DNA from: Burkholderia sp. Ax-1724
GTDB lineage: Bacteria > Pseudomonadota > Gammaproteobacteria > Burkholderiales > Burkholderiaceae
Direction of reading: 5' to 3'
NCBI RefSeq assembly: GCF_011752995.1
Contig: NZ_VWWL01000007.1
Coordinates: forward strand, 1 to 64,000
DNA: 64,000 nt
In this document: piece after piece, positions 11,016-22,713 of the stretch
Numbering within the stretch: position 1 is the first letter of the stretch
Layout of the letters: each line of letters opens with the position of its first letter
Translations under genes and position numbers: made by a program
The notes under the pieces: generated by a model
Databases searched by the model: none
Told to the model about the DNA's origin: nothing
The model's input: the letters and a program-made list of their open reading frames with translations, nothing else

Positions 11016-12926
11016 ATGGTTTCCCCGCATTCGCAATTGTTGAAGGTCACGCAGCGCGTGATCGAGCGCAGCAAGCCCACCCGCGAGGCGTATCTGGCCC
11101 GCATCCATCATGCGCAGGGCAAGTTCCCGGCGCGCGGCGCGCTCTCGTGTGCGAACCTCGCGCACGGTTTCGCGGGGCTCGAAGGCAACGACAAGCTCGT
11201 CATCAAGCAGATTCGCGAGCCGAACCTCGGCATCGTTTCGTCGTACAACGAGATGCTGTCGGCCCACGCGCCGTACAAAAACTACCCGGACATCATCAAG
11301 CAGGCCGCGCGCGAAAACGGCGGTGTCGCGCAATTCGCGGGCGGCGTGCCGGCGATGTGCGACGGCATCACGCAGGGCAACGCGGGCATGGAGCTGTCGC
11401 TCTTTTCGCGCGAAGTGATCGCGATGAGCACGGCCGTCGCGCTCACGCACAACATGTTCGATGCGGCGCTGTGCCTCGGCATCTGCGACAAGATCGTGCC
11501 GGGCCTTCTGATCGGCGCGCTGCAATTCGGCCATCTGCCGACGATCTTCGTGCCGGCCGGCCCGATGGCGAGCGGCCTCTCCAACGACGACAAAGCGAAG
11601 ACGCGCCAGCTGTATGCGACCGGCCAGTGCGGCCGCGAGGCGTTGCTCGAAGCCGAAGCGGCCGCGTATCACAGCCACGGCACCTGCACGTTCTACGGCA
11701 CCGCGAACAGCAACCAGATGCTGATGGAAGTGATGGGCCTGCATCTGCCGGGCTCGGCCTTCGTGCATCCGCACACGCCGCTGCGCGACGCGCTGACCGC
11801 GCAGGCCGCGCGCCGCGTGCTCGATCTGACGGTCGAGCGCGGCCACTACATGCCGATCGGCCACGTGGTCGACGAGAAGGCGATCGTCAACGGCATCGTC
11901 GCGCTGCTGGCGACGGGCGGCTCGACCAATCACACGCTGCACCTCGTCGCGATTGCGCGCGCGGCCGGCATCGTGATCGACTGGGACGACTTCGACGCGC
12001 TCTCGCAAGCGGTGCCGCTGCTCGCGAAAATCTATCCGAACGGCAAGGCCGACGTGAACCACTTCCACGCGGCCGGCGGCGTCGCGTTCCTCGTGCGCAA
12101 TCTGCTCGAAGGCGGTCTGCTGCATGAAGACGTCAACACCGTGGTGGGCAAGGGGCTCAAGCGCTACACCGAGGAGCCGAAGCTGATCGACGGCAAGCTG
12201 CAATGGGTCGCGGGCGCCGAGGCGAGCGCCGATACGGCCGTGCTGCGCGGCATCGCGGAACCGTTCCAGGCGGACGGCGGCCTGCGTCTGATGCAGGGCA
12301 AGCTGGGCCGCGGCGTCATCAAGATTTCGGCGGTCGCGGCGCAGCATCGCAAGGTGAAGGCGCCGGCGATCGTGTTCGATTCGCAGGAAGCAGTGCAGGC
12401 GGCTTTCGACAACGGCGAGTTGAAGCGCGATTTCATCGCCGTGGTGCGCTTCCAGGGCGCGCGGGCAAACGGCATGCCGGAACTGCACCGTTTGACGCCG
12501 CTGCTCGGTGTGTTGCAGGATCAGGGTTTCCATGTCGCGCTGGTGACCGACGGCCGCATGTCGGGTGCGTCGGGCAAGGTGCCGGCGGTGATCCACCTGT
12601 CGCCGGAAGCGTTGCTGCAAGGCCCGATCGGCAAGGTTCGCACGGGCGATATGCTGGTGATTGACGCCGAAGCCGGCGTGCTCGACATCGAGATCGACGC
12701 GGCCGAATGGGCTGCGCGCGAGTGCGCCGAACCGAAGCATCAGGCGGACAACGAAGTGGGCTTCGGCCGCGAGCTGTTCGGCGTGTTCCGCTCGGCGGCG
12801 GCGCCGGCGGAGCAGGGCGCATCGGTGTTCGGCGCGATGGTCGGCGAGCCCGGCGCTCACCCGGATCACGCGCACGGCCACCAGCACAGTCATCGGCACC
12901 ACGACAAACACACGAACGCCGCGTAA
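11016..12926 (+). CDS. edd: Phosphogluconate dehydratase
   Basis: First committed step of the Entner-Doudoroff pathway: 6-phosphogluconate to 2-keto-3-deoxy-6-phosphogluconate. The 636-residue IlvD/Edd-family protein has conserved cysteines suited to an iron-sulphur cluster (in [23 protein letters not shown] and [13 protein letters not shown]; Cys115, Cys157, Cys224) and the C-terminal [21 protein letters not shown] block. A GAAGGAGCT site precedes the ATG. It is longer than the usual roughly 605 residues because of a His-rich C-terminal tail (9 His in the last 22 residues). Forms an operon with eda. Confidence 0.96.
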   Translation: MVSPHSQLLKVTQRVIERSKPTREAYLARIHHAQGKFPARGALSCANLAHGFAGLEGNDKLVIKQIREPNLGIVSSYNEMLSAHAPYKNYPDIIKQAARENGGVAQFAGGVPAMCDGITQGNAGMELSLFSREVIAMSTAVALTHNMFDAALCLGICDKIVPGLLIGALQFGHLPTIFVPAGPMASGLSNDDKAKTRQLYATGQCGREALLEAEAAAYHSHGTCTFYGTANSNQMLMEVMGLHLPGSAFVHPHTPLRDALTAQAARRVLDLTVERGHYMPIGHVVDEKAIVNGIVALLATGGSTNHTLHLVAIARAAGIVIDWDDFDALSQAVPLLAKIYPNGKADVNHFHAAGGVAFLVRNLLEGGLLHEDVNTVVGKGLKRYTEEPKLIDGKLQWVAGAEASADTAVLRGIAEPFQADGGLRLMQGKLGRGVIKISAVAAQHRKVKAPAIVFDSQEAVQAAFDNGELKRDFIAVVRFQGARANGMPELHRLTPLLGVLQDQGFHVALVTDGRMSGASGKVPAVIHLSPEALLQGPIGKVRTGDMLVIDAEAGVLDIEIDAAEWAARECAEPKHQADNEVGFGRELFGVFRSAAAPAEQGASVFGAMVGEPGAHPDHAHGHQHSHRHHDKHTNAA

Positions 12927-12961
12927 GCCAGCGCGGTGCGACAGAAACAAGGAGTCTGACA

Positions 12962-13603
12962 ATGACGGCGAAAACAGTAAGCGATATCGTGCGCCTCGGC
13001 CCGGTGATTCCGGTGCTCGCGTTCGACTCGGTCGAGCAGGGCGAACACGTGTCGCGCGCATTGCATGCGGGCGGCGTGAAGGTGCTCGAAATCACGTTGC
13101 GCACCGCAGCAGGGCTCGAAGCGATCAAGCGCGCGAGCCAGCTGGCCGAGGACATCGTGGTCGGCGTCGGCACGATCACGAAGCCCGAGCATTGCGCGCA
13201 GGCGAAGAAGGCGGGTGCGCAGTTCGGCGTGTCGCCGGGTCTGACGAAGGACATGCACCAGGCCGCGCAGGATGCCGGTCTGCCGCTGCTGCCGGGCGTC
13301 ATGACGCCGTCGGACATCATTGCCGCGCTGGAGCTCGGCTACGAGATCGTCAAGTTCTTCCCCGCGCAGCAGGCGGGCGGCGTGCCGATGCTGCAGGCAT
13401 TCCACGGCCCGTTCCCGACGCTGAAGTTCTGCCCGACCGGCGGCATTACGCCCGAGACTGCGCCGCATTTCCTGTCGCTGCTGAACGTGGTTTGCGTCGG
13501 CGGTTCGTGGCTCACGCCGAAGGCCGCGCTCGCCGCGCAGAACTGGGACGAGGTCACGCGTCTCGCGCGTGCCGCGAGCCAGTTGGCCGCGCCGGCGCGC
13601 TAA
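12962..13603 (+). CDS. eda: 2-dehydro-3-deoxy-phosphogluconate (KDPG) aldolase
   Basis: Cleaves KDPG to pyruvate and glyceraldehyde 3-phosphate. The 213-residue class I aldolase has Glu43 in VLEITLRT and the Schiff-base Lys131 in EIVKFFPA, followed by GPFPTLKFCPTGGI. ATG 12962 has an AAGGAGTCTG site. A longer open frame from 12707 overlaps edd and is not used. Lies 35 bp after edd. Confidence 0.97.
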   Translation: MTAKTVSDIVRLGPVIPVLAFDSVEQGEHVSRALHAGGVKVLEITLRTAAGLEAIKRASQLAEDIVVGVGTITKPEHCAQAKKAGAQFGVSPGLTKDMHQAAQDAGLPLLPGVMTPSDIIAALELGYEIVKFFPAQQAGGVPMLQAFHGPFPTLKFCPTGGITPETAPHFLSLLNVVCVGGSWLTPKAALAAQNWDEVTRLARAASQLAAPAR

Positions 13604-13871
13604 GCCCGGCGACAACGCATCGGCTGCCGGAGTGGCTGCCTGAAGCGGGCCCGATACCAGGAGTCTTGTCGATACAGCCGCACCAGGCTGTCGCGCCGAG
13701 GCTCTTTTTTTACATGACGGGCGGCCCGGATTTACGCGCGCGCTCGGGAAACAAACAGTAAAATTCAGCGTCCGCGCGGCCAGCCGGGTTTTCAGGCATC
13801 GCGCAGGTTGACGTGAGACGACGTGCTGGCCGTGTTCCGCACTCAGAATCAATAACGAAAGGAGAAGCTTC

Positions 13872-15257
13872 ATGGAAGCTGTCCACGGCAGCATGCTGCT
13901 GGTCTACGCGGTGATCGCCATCGCCTTGCTGATCTTGATGATCACGCGCTTCAAGGTCTATCCGTTTCTTGTCCTCATCATCGTCTCGCTGCTGCTCGGC
14001 CTCGTGTCCGGCATGCCGATGCAGACCATCGTCAAGTCATTCGAAACCGGTAACGGCAATACGCTCGGGCACATCGCCATCGTGGTCGGCCTCGGCACGA
14101 TGCTCGGCAAGATGATGGCCGAATCGGGCGGCGCCGAGCGCATCGCGACCACGCTGATCAACTGGTTCGGCGAGAAGCACATTCACTGGGCGATGATGGT
14201 TGTCGCGATCATCGTCGGCTTGCCGGTGTTCTTCGAGGTCGGCTTCGTGCTGCTGATTCCGATCGCGTTCAACGTCGCACGGCGCACCAATAAATCGCTG
14301 CTGCTGGTCGGCCTGCCGATGGTCGCGGGCCTGTCCGTCGTGCACGGCCTGATTCCGCCGCACCCGGCCGCGCTGCTCGCCGTGCAGGCCTATCACGCCG
14401 ACATCGGCAAGACGATTGCCTACGGTCTGATCGTCGGCATTCCGTGCGCGATCGTCGCCGGTCCGCTGTTCGCGCTGCTGGTGAGCCGCCATATCCAGTT
14501 GCCGAAGGAAAACGCGCTGGCCGCGCAGTTCCTCGGCAGCGCCGCGAATGGCGGCAACGGCGCGCAAGCCGACGCACCGAAACGCGAACTGCCGGGCTTC
14601 GGCATCACGCTGGTCACGATCCTGTTGCCGGTGGTGCTGATGCTGGTCGGCAGCTGGGCCGATCTCGTCTTCGAGCCGAAGACGTTGCCGAACGATCTGC
14701 TGCGCTTCTTCGGCAACACCGACGTTGCGCTGCTGACGGCCGTGCTGGTCAGCTTCTGGACCTTCGGCGCGAGCCGCGGCTTTACGCGCGACCAGATTCA
14801 GAAGTTCTGCGGCGAGTGTCTCGCGCCGATCGCGGGCATTACGCTGATCGTCGGTGCGGGCGGCGGTTTTGGCCGCGTGCTGATGGATAGCGGCATTTCG
14901 AAGGAAATCACCAATGTGGCGACCGCGATTCATCTGTCGCCGCTGATGTTCGGCTGGCTCGTCGCGGCGATGATCCGTCTCGCGACCGGTTCGGCCACCG
15001 TCGCGATGACGACCGCTTGCGGCATCGTCGCGCCGATCGCGTTGGCCGGCGGCGTGCAGGTGAAGCCGGAGCTGATGGTGCTCGCGACCGGCTCGGGCTC
15101 GCTGATCTTCTCGCACGTGAACGATGGCGGCTTCTGGCTGATCAAGGAATATTTCGGCATGACGGTGGGGCAGACCTTCAAGACATGGTCGCTCCTCGAA
15201 ACCATCATCTCGGTGATGGGGCTGGGCCTGACCTTCGCGCTGGCGGCGGTCCTGTAA
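13872..15257 (+). CDS. gntT: Gluconate:H+ symporter, GntP family
   Basis: Inner-membrane gluconate importer. The 461-residue protein is hydrophobic throughout, with 12-14 predicted helices. It has family motifs such as GNTLGHIAIVVGLGTMLGKM, EVGFVLLIPIAF, VHGLIPPHPAAL and a C-terminal HVNDGGFWLIKEYFGM. A strong AAAGGAGAAGC site is present. It is separated from eda by about 270 bp with no clear terminator and is followed 10 bp later by gluconokinase, giving an import-and-phosphorylate pair that feeds Edd. Confidence 0.93.
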   Translation: MEAVHGSMLLVYAVIAIALLILMITRFKVYPFLVLIIVSLLLGLVSGMPMQTIVKSFETGNGNTLGHIAIVVGLGTMLGKMMAESGGAERIATTLINWFGEKHIHWAMMVVAIIVGLPVFFEVGFVLLIPIAFNVARRTNKSLLLVGLPMVAGLSVVHGLIPPHPAALLAVQAYHADIGKTIAYGLIVGIPCAIVAGPLFALLVSRHIQLPKENALAAQFLGSAANGGNGAQADAPKRELPGFGITLVTILLPVVLMLVGSWADLVFEPKTLPNDLLRFFGNTDVALLTAVLVSFWTFGASRGFTRDQIQKFCGECLAPIAGITLIVGAGGGFGRVLMDSGISKEITNVATAIHLSPLMFGWLVAAMIRLATGSATVAMTTACGIVAPIALAGGVQVKPELMVLATGSGSLIFSHVNDGGFWLIKEYFGMTVGQTFKTWSLLETIISVMGLGLTFALAAVL

Positions 15258-15267
15258 GGAGCTTCAA

Positions 15268-15762
15268 ATGATTCTGATCGCAATGGGCGTGTCGGGCGCC
15301 GGCAAGTCGAAGATCGGCGAAATGCTCGCGGAGCGTCTGCATTGCACGTTCACCGACGGCGATGCGTTTCACAGCGCCGCCAACAAGGAGAAAATGCACC
15401 ACGGCATCCCGCTCTCCGACGAAGACCGCTGGCCGTGGCTGAAGACGATTCGCGCCGCGATCGAGGAAAAGCAGCAGGCGGGCGAGACGGCGGTGTTCAC
15501 GTGCTCGTCGCTGAAGCGCTCGTATCGCGACGTGCTGCGCGCCGGCGACAAGGACGTCTGCTTCGTCTACCTCAAGGGCTCGCGCGAGGTGCTCGCGGAG
15601 CGTCTGGGGCATCGCACCGGGCACTTCTTCGATCCGTCGCTGCTGCAAAGCCAGCTCGATACGCTCGAAGAACCCGGTGCCGATGAAGCGATCACGGTCA
15701 GCATCGATCTGACGCCGGAGCAGATCGTCGACGAAGTGCTCAGGCAGGTCGACGAGCGCTGA
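15268..15762 (+). CDS. gntK: Gluconokinase
   Basis: Phosphorylates gluconate to 6-phosphogluconate with ATP. The 164-residue protein has the P-loop GVSGAGKS (residues 7-14), then the TDGDAFH and HGIPLSDEDRWPWL signatures of GntK-type kinases. It has an AAGGAGC site, is tightly linked to the permease upstream, and ends before a strong terminator. Confidence 0.96.
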   Translation: MILIAMGVSGAGKSKIGEMLAERLHCTFTDGDAFHSAANKEKMHHGIPLSDEDRWPWLKTIRAAIEEKQQAGETAVFTCSSLKRSYRDVLRAGDKDVCFVYLKGSREVLAERLGHRTGHFFDPSLLQSQLDTLEEPGADEAITVSIDLTPEQIVDEVLRQVDER

Positions 15763-15862
15763 GCCGTTGACTTTGGGGTGTGTTCCGGCGCTGCATGCCG
15801 GATGCTGAAATACCGGACGCCCATATGCCGGCTACCGAGCGCTGGCTACCAAGCGCCGGACG

Positions 15863-15894
15863 AAAAAAAGCCGCTCATCCGAGCGGCTTTTTTT
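15863..15894. terminator. Bidirectional terminator between gntK and purB
   Basis: Stem GCCGCTC/GAGCGGC (15870-15876 with 15881-15887, loop ATCC) with seven A's before and seven T's after; the A/T runs extend the stem. Shared by convergent genes. Confidence 0.94.
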
Positions 15895-15950
15895 ACTCCT
15901 CGCCGCGACACCGCCGCGAGGCACGACCTGCATAAGCAAGCAGACCAGAA

Positions 15951-17348
<1,398 letters not shown>

Positions 17349-17607
17349 CTAAGCGCTCAGCGAGCGGATCGGAAACGGCGGGAACCGCGCATTTTACCAC
17401 TGTGAGGCGCGGTGCCCGAGCTTCGCGGCCTGGCCGTGCCGGGCGGGCCACCGAGCTTCGGCGCGAGCCCTCGATGCGGCAGGCGCGGGCGAACTGCATG
17501 CGCCGGCCCATCGCAGGGCCGGCGGTTTGCGTTGCGGCACCGTGCCTCGCGCATGTGGCGCGCCGCTAGAATGCAGACTTCTTCTCTTACGCCGGCGGCG
17601 CAATCGC

Positions 17608-18564
17608 ATGGAACTGAAATGGCTCGAAGATTTCATTTCGCTCGCGGAAACGCGTAGCTTCAGCCGCTCGGCCGAATTGCGCCACGTCACGCAGCCGGCT
17701 TTCTCGCGCCGCATCCAGGCGCTCGAAGCGTGGCTCGGCACGGAGCTGATCGACCGCTCGGTTTATCCGACGCGGCTTACGGCGGCCGGCCAGGTGTTCA
17801 ACGAGCAGGCGCTCGCGATGCTCTCGCAGTTCCACGAAGCGCGCGCGCTGTTGCGCGGCCACACGGCGACGCCGCAGGCGACGATCGAATTCGCGGTGCC
17901 GCACACGCTTTCGCTCACGTACTTCCCGCGCTGGCTGCAGCGCATCGAGGCGCAGATGGGCCCGATCCACACGCGGCTGCGTGCGCTCAACGTGCACGAC
18001 GCGGCGCTTTCGCTCGTCGAGGGCGGCTGCGATCTGATGATGGGCTACCACCACCCGAGCCATCCGGTCGCGCTCGATCCGGGCCGCTACGACATGCTGA
18101 CGCTCGGCCACGAGCCGATCAGCCCGTTTTCGGCGCCGGGCCGCGCGGGCCGCCCGCGGCATACGCTGCCGGGCACGGCCGACGCGCCCACGCCGTATCT
18201 GTCGTATACGCCCAATGCGTATCTCGGACGCATGACCGAGGTGATTCTCGCGAACGCGCCCGAGCGCCTCCATCTGGACCGGCTCTACGAAACCGACATG
18301 GCCGAGGGGCTCAAGGCGATGGCGCTCGCCGCTCACGGCATTGCCTTCCTGCCGCATAGCGCGGTGGAAGACGCGGTCGCCGAGGGCAAGCTGATCCGTC
18401 TCGATCGCGCGACGCGCGGCACGCCCGAAGGGCAGCTCACGCTGAGCATGGAGATTCGCCTGTATCGCGACAAGCTCGCGGCAAAAAGCGACGATGCGCG
18501 GCAGATTCTCGTGCGGCAGCTATGGGATGTCGTGACGGAAGAACTGAAGCAGGGCGCAGCCTGA
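17608..18564 (+). CDS. LysR-family regulator, HypT-like
   Basis: A 318-residue regulator with an N-terminal winged helix (WLEDFISLAETRSFSRSAEL, then VTQPAFSRRIQALE) and a C-terminal effector domain. Several features recall HypT (YjiE), the hypochlorite-responsive LysR protein: QPAFSRRI, HTLSLTYFPRWL, and NAYLGRMTEV with a C-terminal IAFLPHSAV. HypT orthology is an inference; regulation of the adjacent glutamate genes is another option. ATG 17608 (MELKWLEDF) is used, since the longer frame from 17527 adds an Arg-rich leader with no homology. A T-N11-A palindrome lies just downstream, before gdhA. Confidence 0.82.
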   Translation: MELKWLEDFISLAETRSFSRSAELRHVTQPAFSRRIQALEAWLGTELIDRSVYPTRLTAAGQVFNEQALAMLSQFHEARALLRGHTATPQATIEFAVPHTLSLTYFPRWLQRIEAQMGPIHTRLRALNVHDAALSLVEGGCDLMMGYHHPSHPVALDPGRYDMLTLGHEPISPFSAPGRAGRPRHTLPGTADAPTPYLSYTPNAYLGRMTEVILANAPERLHLDRLYETDMAEGLKAMALAAHGIAFLPHSAVEDAVAEGKLIRLDRATRGTPEGQLTLSMEIRLYRDKLAAKSDDARQILVRQLWDVVTEELKQGAA

Positions 18565-18627
18565 AAGCGCGTCGCACCGGTCCGCCGATTGGCTTGCCGA
18601 CGACGTGAATATGCGGCTTTCCGAACG

Positions 18628-18646
18628 TTATGCAAAAAAAACATAA
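18628..18646 (+). promoter_or_regulatory. Candidate LysR binding site upstream of gdhA
   Basis: Inverted repeat TTATG-N9-CATAA with an A-rich centre, fitting the T-N11-A LysR consensus (T18631, A18643). It lies between the LysR gene and the gdhA start, about 80 bp upstream of the latter. Confidence 0.45.
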
Positions 18647-18724
18647 TGGGATGAGGAAACGGCATTGGATTTCGATGCGGCGTTTTTTCACAATGCCGGT
18701 ATTCGATCAACGCCCGGAGCGTTC

Positions 18725-20038
18725 ATGTCATCCCAGCAACAAGCCGCACAATCCGCAGTCACGGCGCAAGCCGTTCCGTCCTACCTCAATAGCGAAGACC
18801 TCGGCCCCTGGGGCAACTACCTACGCCAGGTCGACCGCGTCGCGCCGTATCTCGGCCCGCTGTCCCGCTGGCTCGAAACCCTGAAGCGCCCGAAGCGCAT
18901 CCTGATCGTCGACGTGCCCATCGAACTCGATAACGGCACCGTCGCGCACTTCGAAGGCTATCGCGTGCAGCACAACGTGTCGCGCGGTCCGGGCAAGGGC
19001 GGCGTGCGTTATCACCAGGACGTGACGCTCTCCGAAGTGATGGCGCTGTCCGCGTGGATGTCGGTCAAGAACGCGGCGGTGAACGTGCCGTACGGCGGCG
19101 CGAAGGGCGGTATCCGCGTCGATCCGCGCACGCTGTCGCGCGGCGAACTCGAACGCGTGACGCGCCGCTACACGAGCGAGATCGGCATCATCATCGGACC
19201 GAATACCGACATCCCCGCGCCGGACGTGAATACGAACGAGCAGATCATGGCGTGGATGATGGACACTTACTCGATGAACCAGGGCCAAACGGCCACCGGC
19301 GTCGTGACCGGCAAGCCGATCACGCTCGGCGGCTCGCTCGGCCGCCGCGAGGCGACCGGCCGCGGCGTGTTCGTGGTCGGCTGCGAAGCGGCTCGCCGCA
19401 TCGGCTTCGACGTCGAGGGCGCGCGCATCGCGGTGCAGGGCTTCGGCAACGTCGGCGGGATCGCCGCGCGTCTGTTCCAGGAAGCGGGCGCGAAGGTCGT
19501 CGCGGTGCAGGACCACACCGGCTCGCTGTACAAGTCCACCGGCATCGACGCGGTCGCGCTGCTCGATCACGTCGCGAAGACGGGGGGCGTGGGCGGTTTC
19601 GCCGAAGCGGATGCGATCGCGAACGAAGAGTTCTGGACCGTCGAATCGGACATCCTGATTCCGGCGGCGCTGGAAAATCAGATCACCGAAAAGAACGCCG
19701 GCAAGATCAAGACGCGCATCATCGTCGAAGGCGCGAACGGCCCGACCACGACGGCGGCCGACGACATCCTGCACGATCGCGGCATCCTCGTGATTCCGGA
19801 CGTGGTCGCGAACGCGGGCGGCGTGACCGTTTCGTACTTCGAATGGGTGCAGGATTTCTCGAGCTTCTTCTGGACCGAGGGCGAGATCAACGAGCGTCTC
19901 GAACGCGTGATGCGCGAGGCCTTTGCCGCGGTGTGGCAGGTGGCGAGCGAGCAGAAGGTCTCGGTGCGGACCGCGGCGTTTATCGTCGCATGTAAGCGGA
20001 TTCTGCAGGCGCGCGAAATGCGCGGCCTGTACCCCTGA
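18725..20038 (+). CDS. gdhA: Glutamate dehydrogenase (Glu/Leu/Phe/Val family)
   Basis: Interconverts glutamate and 2-oxoglutarate plus ammonia. The 437-residue protein has the catalytic region [14 protein letters not shown] with the active-site lysine, the dinucleotide-binding [12 protein letters not shown], and the C-terminal EGANGPTT and [15 protein letters not shown] blocks. The start at 18725 (MSSQQQ) has a GGAGCG site; a longer frame from 18665 is less likely. Cofactor preference cannot be set by eye. It precedes the glutamate/aspartate importer genes but has its own terminator. Confidence 0.95.
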   Translation: MSSQQQAAQSAVTAQAVPSYLNSEDLGPWGNYLRQVDRVAPYLGPLSRWLETLKRPKRILIVDVPIELDNGTVAHFEGYRVQHNVSRGPGKGGVRYHQDVTLSEVMALSAWMSVKNAAVNVPYGGAKGGIRVDPRTLSRGELERVTRRYTSEIGIIIGPNTDIPAPDVNTNEQIMAWMMDTYSMNQGQTATGVVTGKPITLGGSLGRREATGRGVFVVGCEAARRIGFDVEGARIAVQGFGNVGGIAARLFQEAGAKVVAVQDHTGSLYKSTGIDAVALLDHVAKTGGVGGFAEADAIANEEFWTVESDILIPAALENQITEKNAGKIKTRIIVEGANGPTTTAADDILHDRGILVIPDVVANAGGVTVSYFEWVQDFSSFFWTEGEINERLERVMREAFAAVWQVASEQKVSVRTAAFIVACKRILQAREMRGLYP

Positions 20039-20145
20039 TCGAGCGCTTCGAGTGGCGCTCGTGCGGCCCGGCCTCGGGCCGGGTGGCGCGGGCGTCGCGC
20101 ATGGGTGTCTGAAACGCGGTTCACAAGACTGCGTGTTTGACCGGC

Positions 20146-20177
20146 GGGCGGCATCGTATCGATGCCGCCCGTCTTTT
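20146..20177 (+). terminator. Terminator after gdhA
   Basis: Perfect 11-bp stem (20146-20156 with 20160-20170, loop TAT) followed by GTCTTTTCC. It separates gdhA from gltI. Confidence 0.8.
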
Positions 20178-20311
20178 CCTATCCACAGAAAGCAGGTTGC
20201 GCCGCCGTCGCGCAAGCGTCGCGGCGTGCGCGCAACAGCATGGTTTATAGCAATACTTTCAGAAAAATTACTTTGCTAAACTGGCTGCGGTTCTTGCCAA
20301 GGAGACTCAAG

Positions 20312-21205
20312 ATGAAAGTTAAAAAAGCTGCGTTGCTGCTCGCGACTCTCGGACTGTTCACGGTCGGCGCGCAGGCGCAAGATTCGGGCACGCTGAAGAA
20401 GATCAAGGACACGGGCGTCATTTCGCTGGGCCATCGCGAATCGTCGATTCCGTTCTCCTATTACGACGACAAGCAGAACGTGATCGGCTATTCGCAGGAT
20501 TACGCGCTGAAAGTGGTCGAGGCCGTCAAGCAGAAGCTGAACATGCCGAACCTGAAGGTGAAGCTCGTTCCGATCACGTCGCAAAACCGCATCCCGCTCG
20601 TGCAGAACGGCACGGTCGACATCGAATGCGGCTCCACTACGAATAACCTCGAACGTCAGCAGCAAGCCGCCTTCACGAACACGATCTTCGTGATCGGCAC
20701 GCGCCTGATGACGAAGAAAGACTCCGGCATTAAAGACTTCGCCGACCTGAAGGGCAAGACGGTCGTGACGACCGCCGGCACCACGTCCGAGCGCATGCTG
20801 CGCAAGATGAACCAGGACAAGAACATGGGCATGAACATCATCAGCGCGAAGGACCACGGCGAGTCGTTCCTGACGCTCTCCACGGGCCGCGCCGCCGCGT
20901 TCATGATGGACGACGCGCTGCTCGCCGGCGAGCGCGCGAAGTCGAGCAACCCGGGCGATTTCGTGATCGTCGGTACGCCGCAATCGCGTGAAGCGTATGG
21001 CTGCATGCTGCGCAAGAACGACGCCGACTTCAAGAAGGTCGCCGACGACGCCATTGCGAAGGTACAGACCTCGAGCGAAGGCGAACAGATCTACAAGCGC
21101 TGGTTCGAATCGCCGATTCCGCCGAAGGGCCTGAACCTGAACTTCCCGATGAGCGACGACATGAAGGCGCTGTTCAAGAACCCGAACGACAAGGCAATCG
21201 ATTAA
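20312..21205 (+). CDS. gltI: Glutamate/aspartate ABC transporter substrate-binding protein
   Basis: Periplasmic receptor that delivers acidic amino acids to GltJK. The 297-residue precursor starts MKVKKAALLL with a classical signal peptide cleaved after AQA. The mature protein shows HRESSIPFSYYD and DIECGSTTNN, characteristic of GltI/DEBP. A strong AAGGAGACTC site supports ATG 20312; a longer frame from 20162 would bury the signal peptide. First gene of gltIJKL. Confidence 0.96.
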   Translation: MKVKKAALLLATLGLFTVGAQAQDSGTLKKIKDTGVISLGHRESSIPFSYYDDKQNVIGYSQDYALKVVEAVKQKLNMPNLKVKLVPITSQNRIPLVQNGTVDIECGSTTNNLERQQQAAFTNTIFVIGTRLMTKKDSGIKDFADLKGKTVVTTAGTTSERMLRKMNQDKNMGMNIISAKDHGESFLTLSTGRAAAFMMDDALLAGERAKSSNPGDFVIVGTPQSREAYGCMLRKNDADFKKVADDAIAKVQTSSEGEQIYKRWFESPIPPKGLNLNFPMSDDMKALFKNPNDKAID

Positions 21206-21295
21206 ACCTTAGCTGCTTTTCGACACTTTCGAAACGCTGAACGGAACGGAAGGGGCCACGAGCTTCTTCCGTTTCTTTTTGCCGGAGTCTTGGTC

Positions 21296-22036
21296 ATGTC
21301 ATATCACTGGAACTGGGGCATTCTGCTGAGTCCCGTCTCCACGGGCGAGCCGACCACCTACCTGGGCTGGCTGCTGTCGGGGCTGTGGGTGACGGTTACC
21401 GTGTCGCTGTCGGCATGGGTCATCGCGCTGCTCGTCGGGTCGTTGTTCGGTGTGCTGCGCACGGTGCCGAACAAATGGGCGTCGGGCATCGGCACCGTGT
21501 ACGTCGCGATTTTCCGCAACATTCCGCTGATCGTGCAGTTTTTCATCTGGTATCTTGTGATACCGGAGTTGCTGCCGGCGTCGATTGGTAACTGGTTCAA
21601 GCAACTGCCGCCGGCCGCGCAGTTCTTTTCGTCTTCCATTCTGTGTCTCGGGCTCTTCACTGCCGCGCGCGTGTGCGAGCAGGTGCGCTCGGGCATCAAC
21701 GCGCTGCCGCGCGGCCAGCGCGCGGCCGGTCTCGCGGTGGGCTTCACGCAATGGCAAACGTATCGCTACGTGCTGCTGCCGGTCGCGTATCGCATCATCG
21801 TGCCGCCGCTCACCTCGGAGTTTCTGAACATCTTCAAGAACTCCGCGGTCGCCTCGACGATCGGCCTGCTCGATCTGTCCGCCCAGGCGCGTCAGCTCGT
21901 CGACTACACCTCGCAAACGTATGAGTCGTTCATCGCGGTCACGGTCGCGTACATGCTGATCAACCTGATCGTGATGCAACTGATGCGCTGGGTCGAAGCG
22001 AAAACCCGGCTGCCCGGCTATATCGGAGGCAAGTGA
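21296..22036 (+). CDS. gltJ: Glutamate/aspartate ABC transporter permease GltJ
   Basis: Inner-membrane permease of the HisMQ type, 246 residues, with about five helices. It carries the EAA loop ([20 protein letters not shown]) that contacts the ATPase, and [18 protein letters not shown] 21296 has GGAG eight bases upstream. Its stop overlaps the start of gltK (TGATG). Confidence 0.95.
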   Translation: MSYHWNWGILLSPVSTGEPTTYLGWLLSGLWVTVTVSLSAWVIALLVGSLFGVLRTVPNKWASGIGTVYVAIFRNIPLIVQFFIWYLVIPELLPASIGNWFKQLPPAAQFFSSSILCLGLFTAARVCEQVRSGINALPRGQRAAGLAVGFTQWQTYRYVLLPVAYRIIVPPLTSEFLNIFKNSAVASTIGLLDLSAQARQLVDYTSQTYESFIAVTVAYMLINLIVMQLMRWVEAKTRLPGYIGGK

Positions 22037-22713
22037 TGCATCATTTCGACTGGAGCGGTATTCCGGGCGCACTGCCTACGCTATGGACCGGCGCCATCGT
22101 CACGCTCGAGATCACGCTGATCGCGATCGTGTTCGGCATCGTCTGGGGCACCATTCTCGCGATGTTCCGGCTGTCGTCGTTCAAGCCGCTCGAATGGTTC
22201 GCAAAGCTCTACGTGACGATCTTCCGTTCGATCCCGCTCGTGATGGTCCTGCTGTGGTTCTTCCTGATCGTGCCGCAGGTGCTGCAAAGCGTGCTCGGGC
22301 TGTCGGCCGACATCGACATCCGGCTCGCCTCGGCAATGGTCGCGTTCTCGCTGTTCGAGGCCGCGTACTACTCGGAGATCATCCGCGCCGGCATTCAGGC
22401 GGTGCCGCGCGGCCAGGTCAACGCGTCGTTCGCGCTCGGCATGACCTACGGGCAGGCGATGCGCCTCGTCGTGCTGCCGCAGGCGTTTCGCGCGATGGTG
22501 CCGCTGCTGCTCACGCAGGGCATCGTGCTGTTTCAGGATACGTCGCTCGTCTACGTGATCAGCCTCGCCGACTTCTTCCGTACCGCCACGAATATCGGCG
22601 ATCGTGACGGCACAAATGTCGAGATGGTACTGTTCGCGGGCGCGGTTTATTTCGTGATCTGCGTGATCGCGTCGAGCCTTGTCAAAGGTCTTCAGAAAAA
22701 GGTCGCAAGATGA
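22036..22713 (+). CDS. gltK: Glutamate/aspartate ABC transporter permease GltK
   Basis: Second HisMQ-type permease subunit, 225 residues, forming a heterodimer with GltJ. It has the EAA motif [20 protein letters not shown] and [13 protein letters not shown]. The ATG overlaps the gltJ stop and is preceded by GGAGGC. The 3' end overlaps gltL by ATGA, indicating translational coupling. Confidence 0.95.
   Translation: MHHFDWSGIPGALPTLWTGAIVTLEITLIAIVFGIVWGTILAMFRLSSFKPLEWFAKLYVTIFRSIPLVMVLLWFFLIVPQVLQSVLGLSADIDIRLASAMVAFSLFEAAYYSEIIRAGIQAVPRGQVNASFALGMTYGQAMRLVVLPQAFRAMVPLLLTQGIVLFQDTSLVYVISLADFFRTATNIGDRDGTNVEMVLFAGAVYFVICVIASSLVKGLQKKVAR

Noticed and set aside
10875..13061. A 728-codon open frame antisense to edd and the start of eda
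   Set aside because: Shadow of real genes on the plus strand; Arg/Ala/His-biased with no domain signature.
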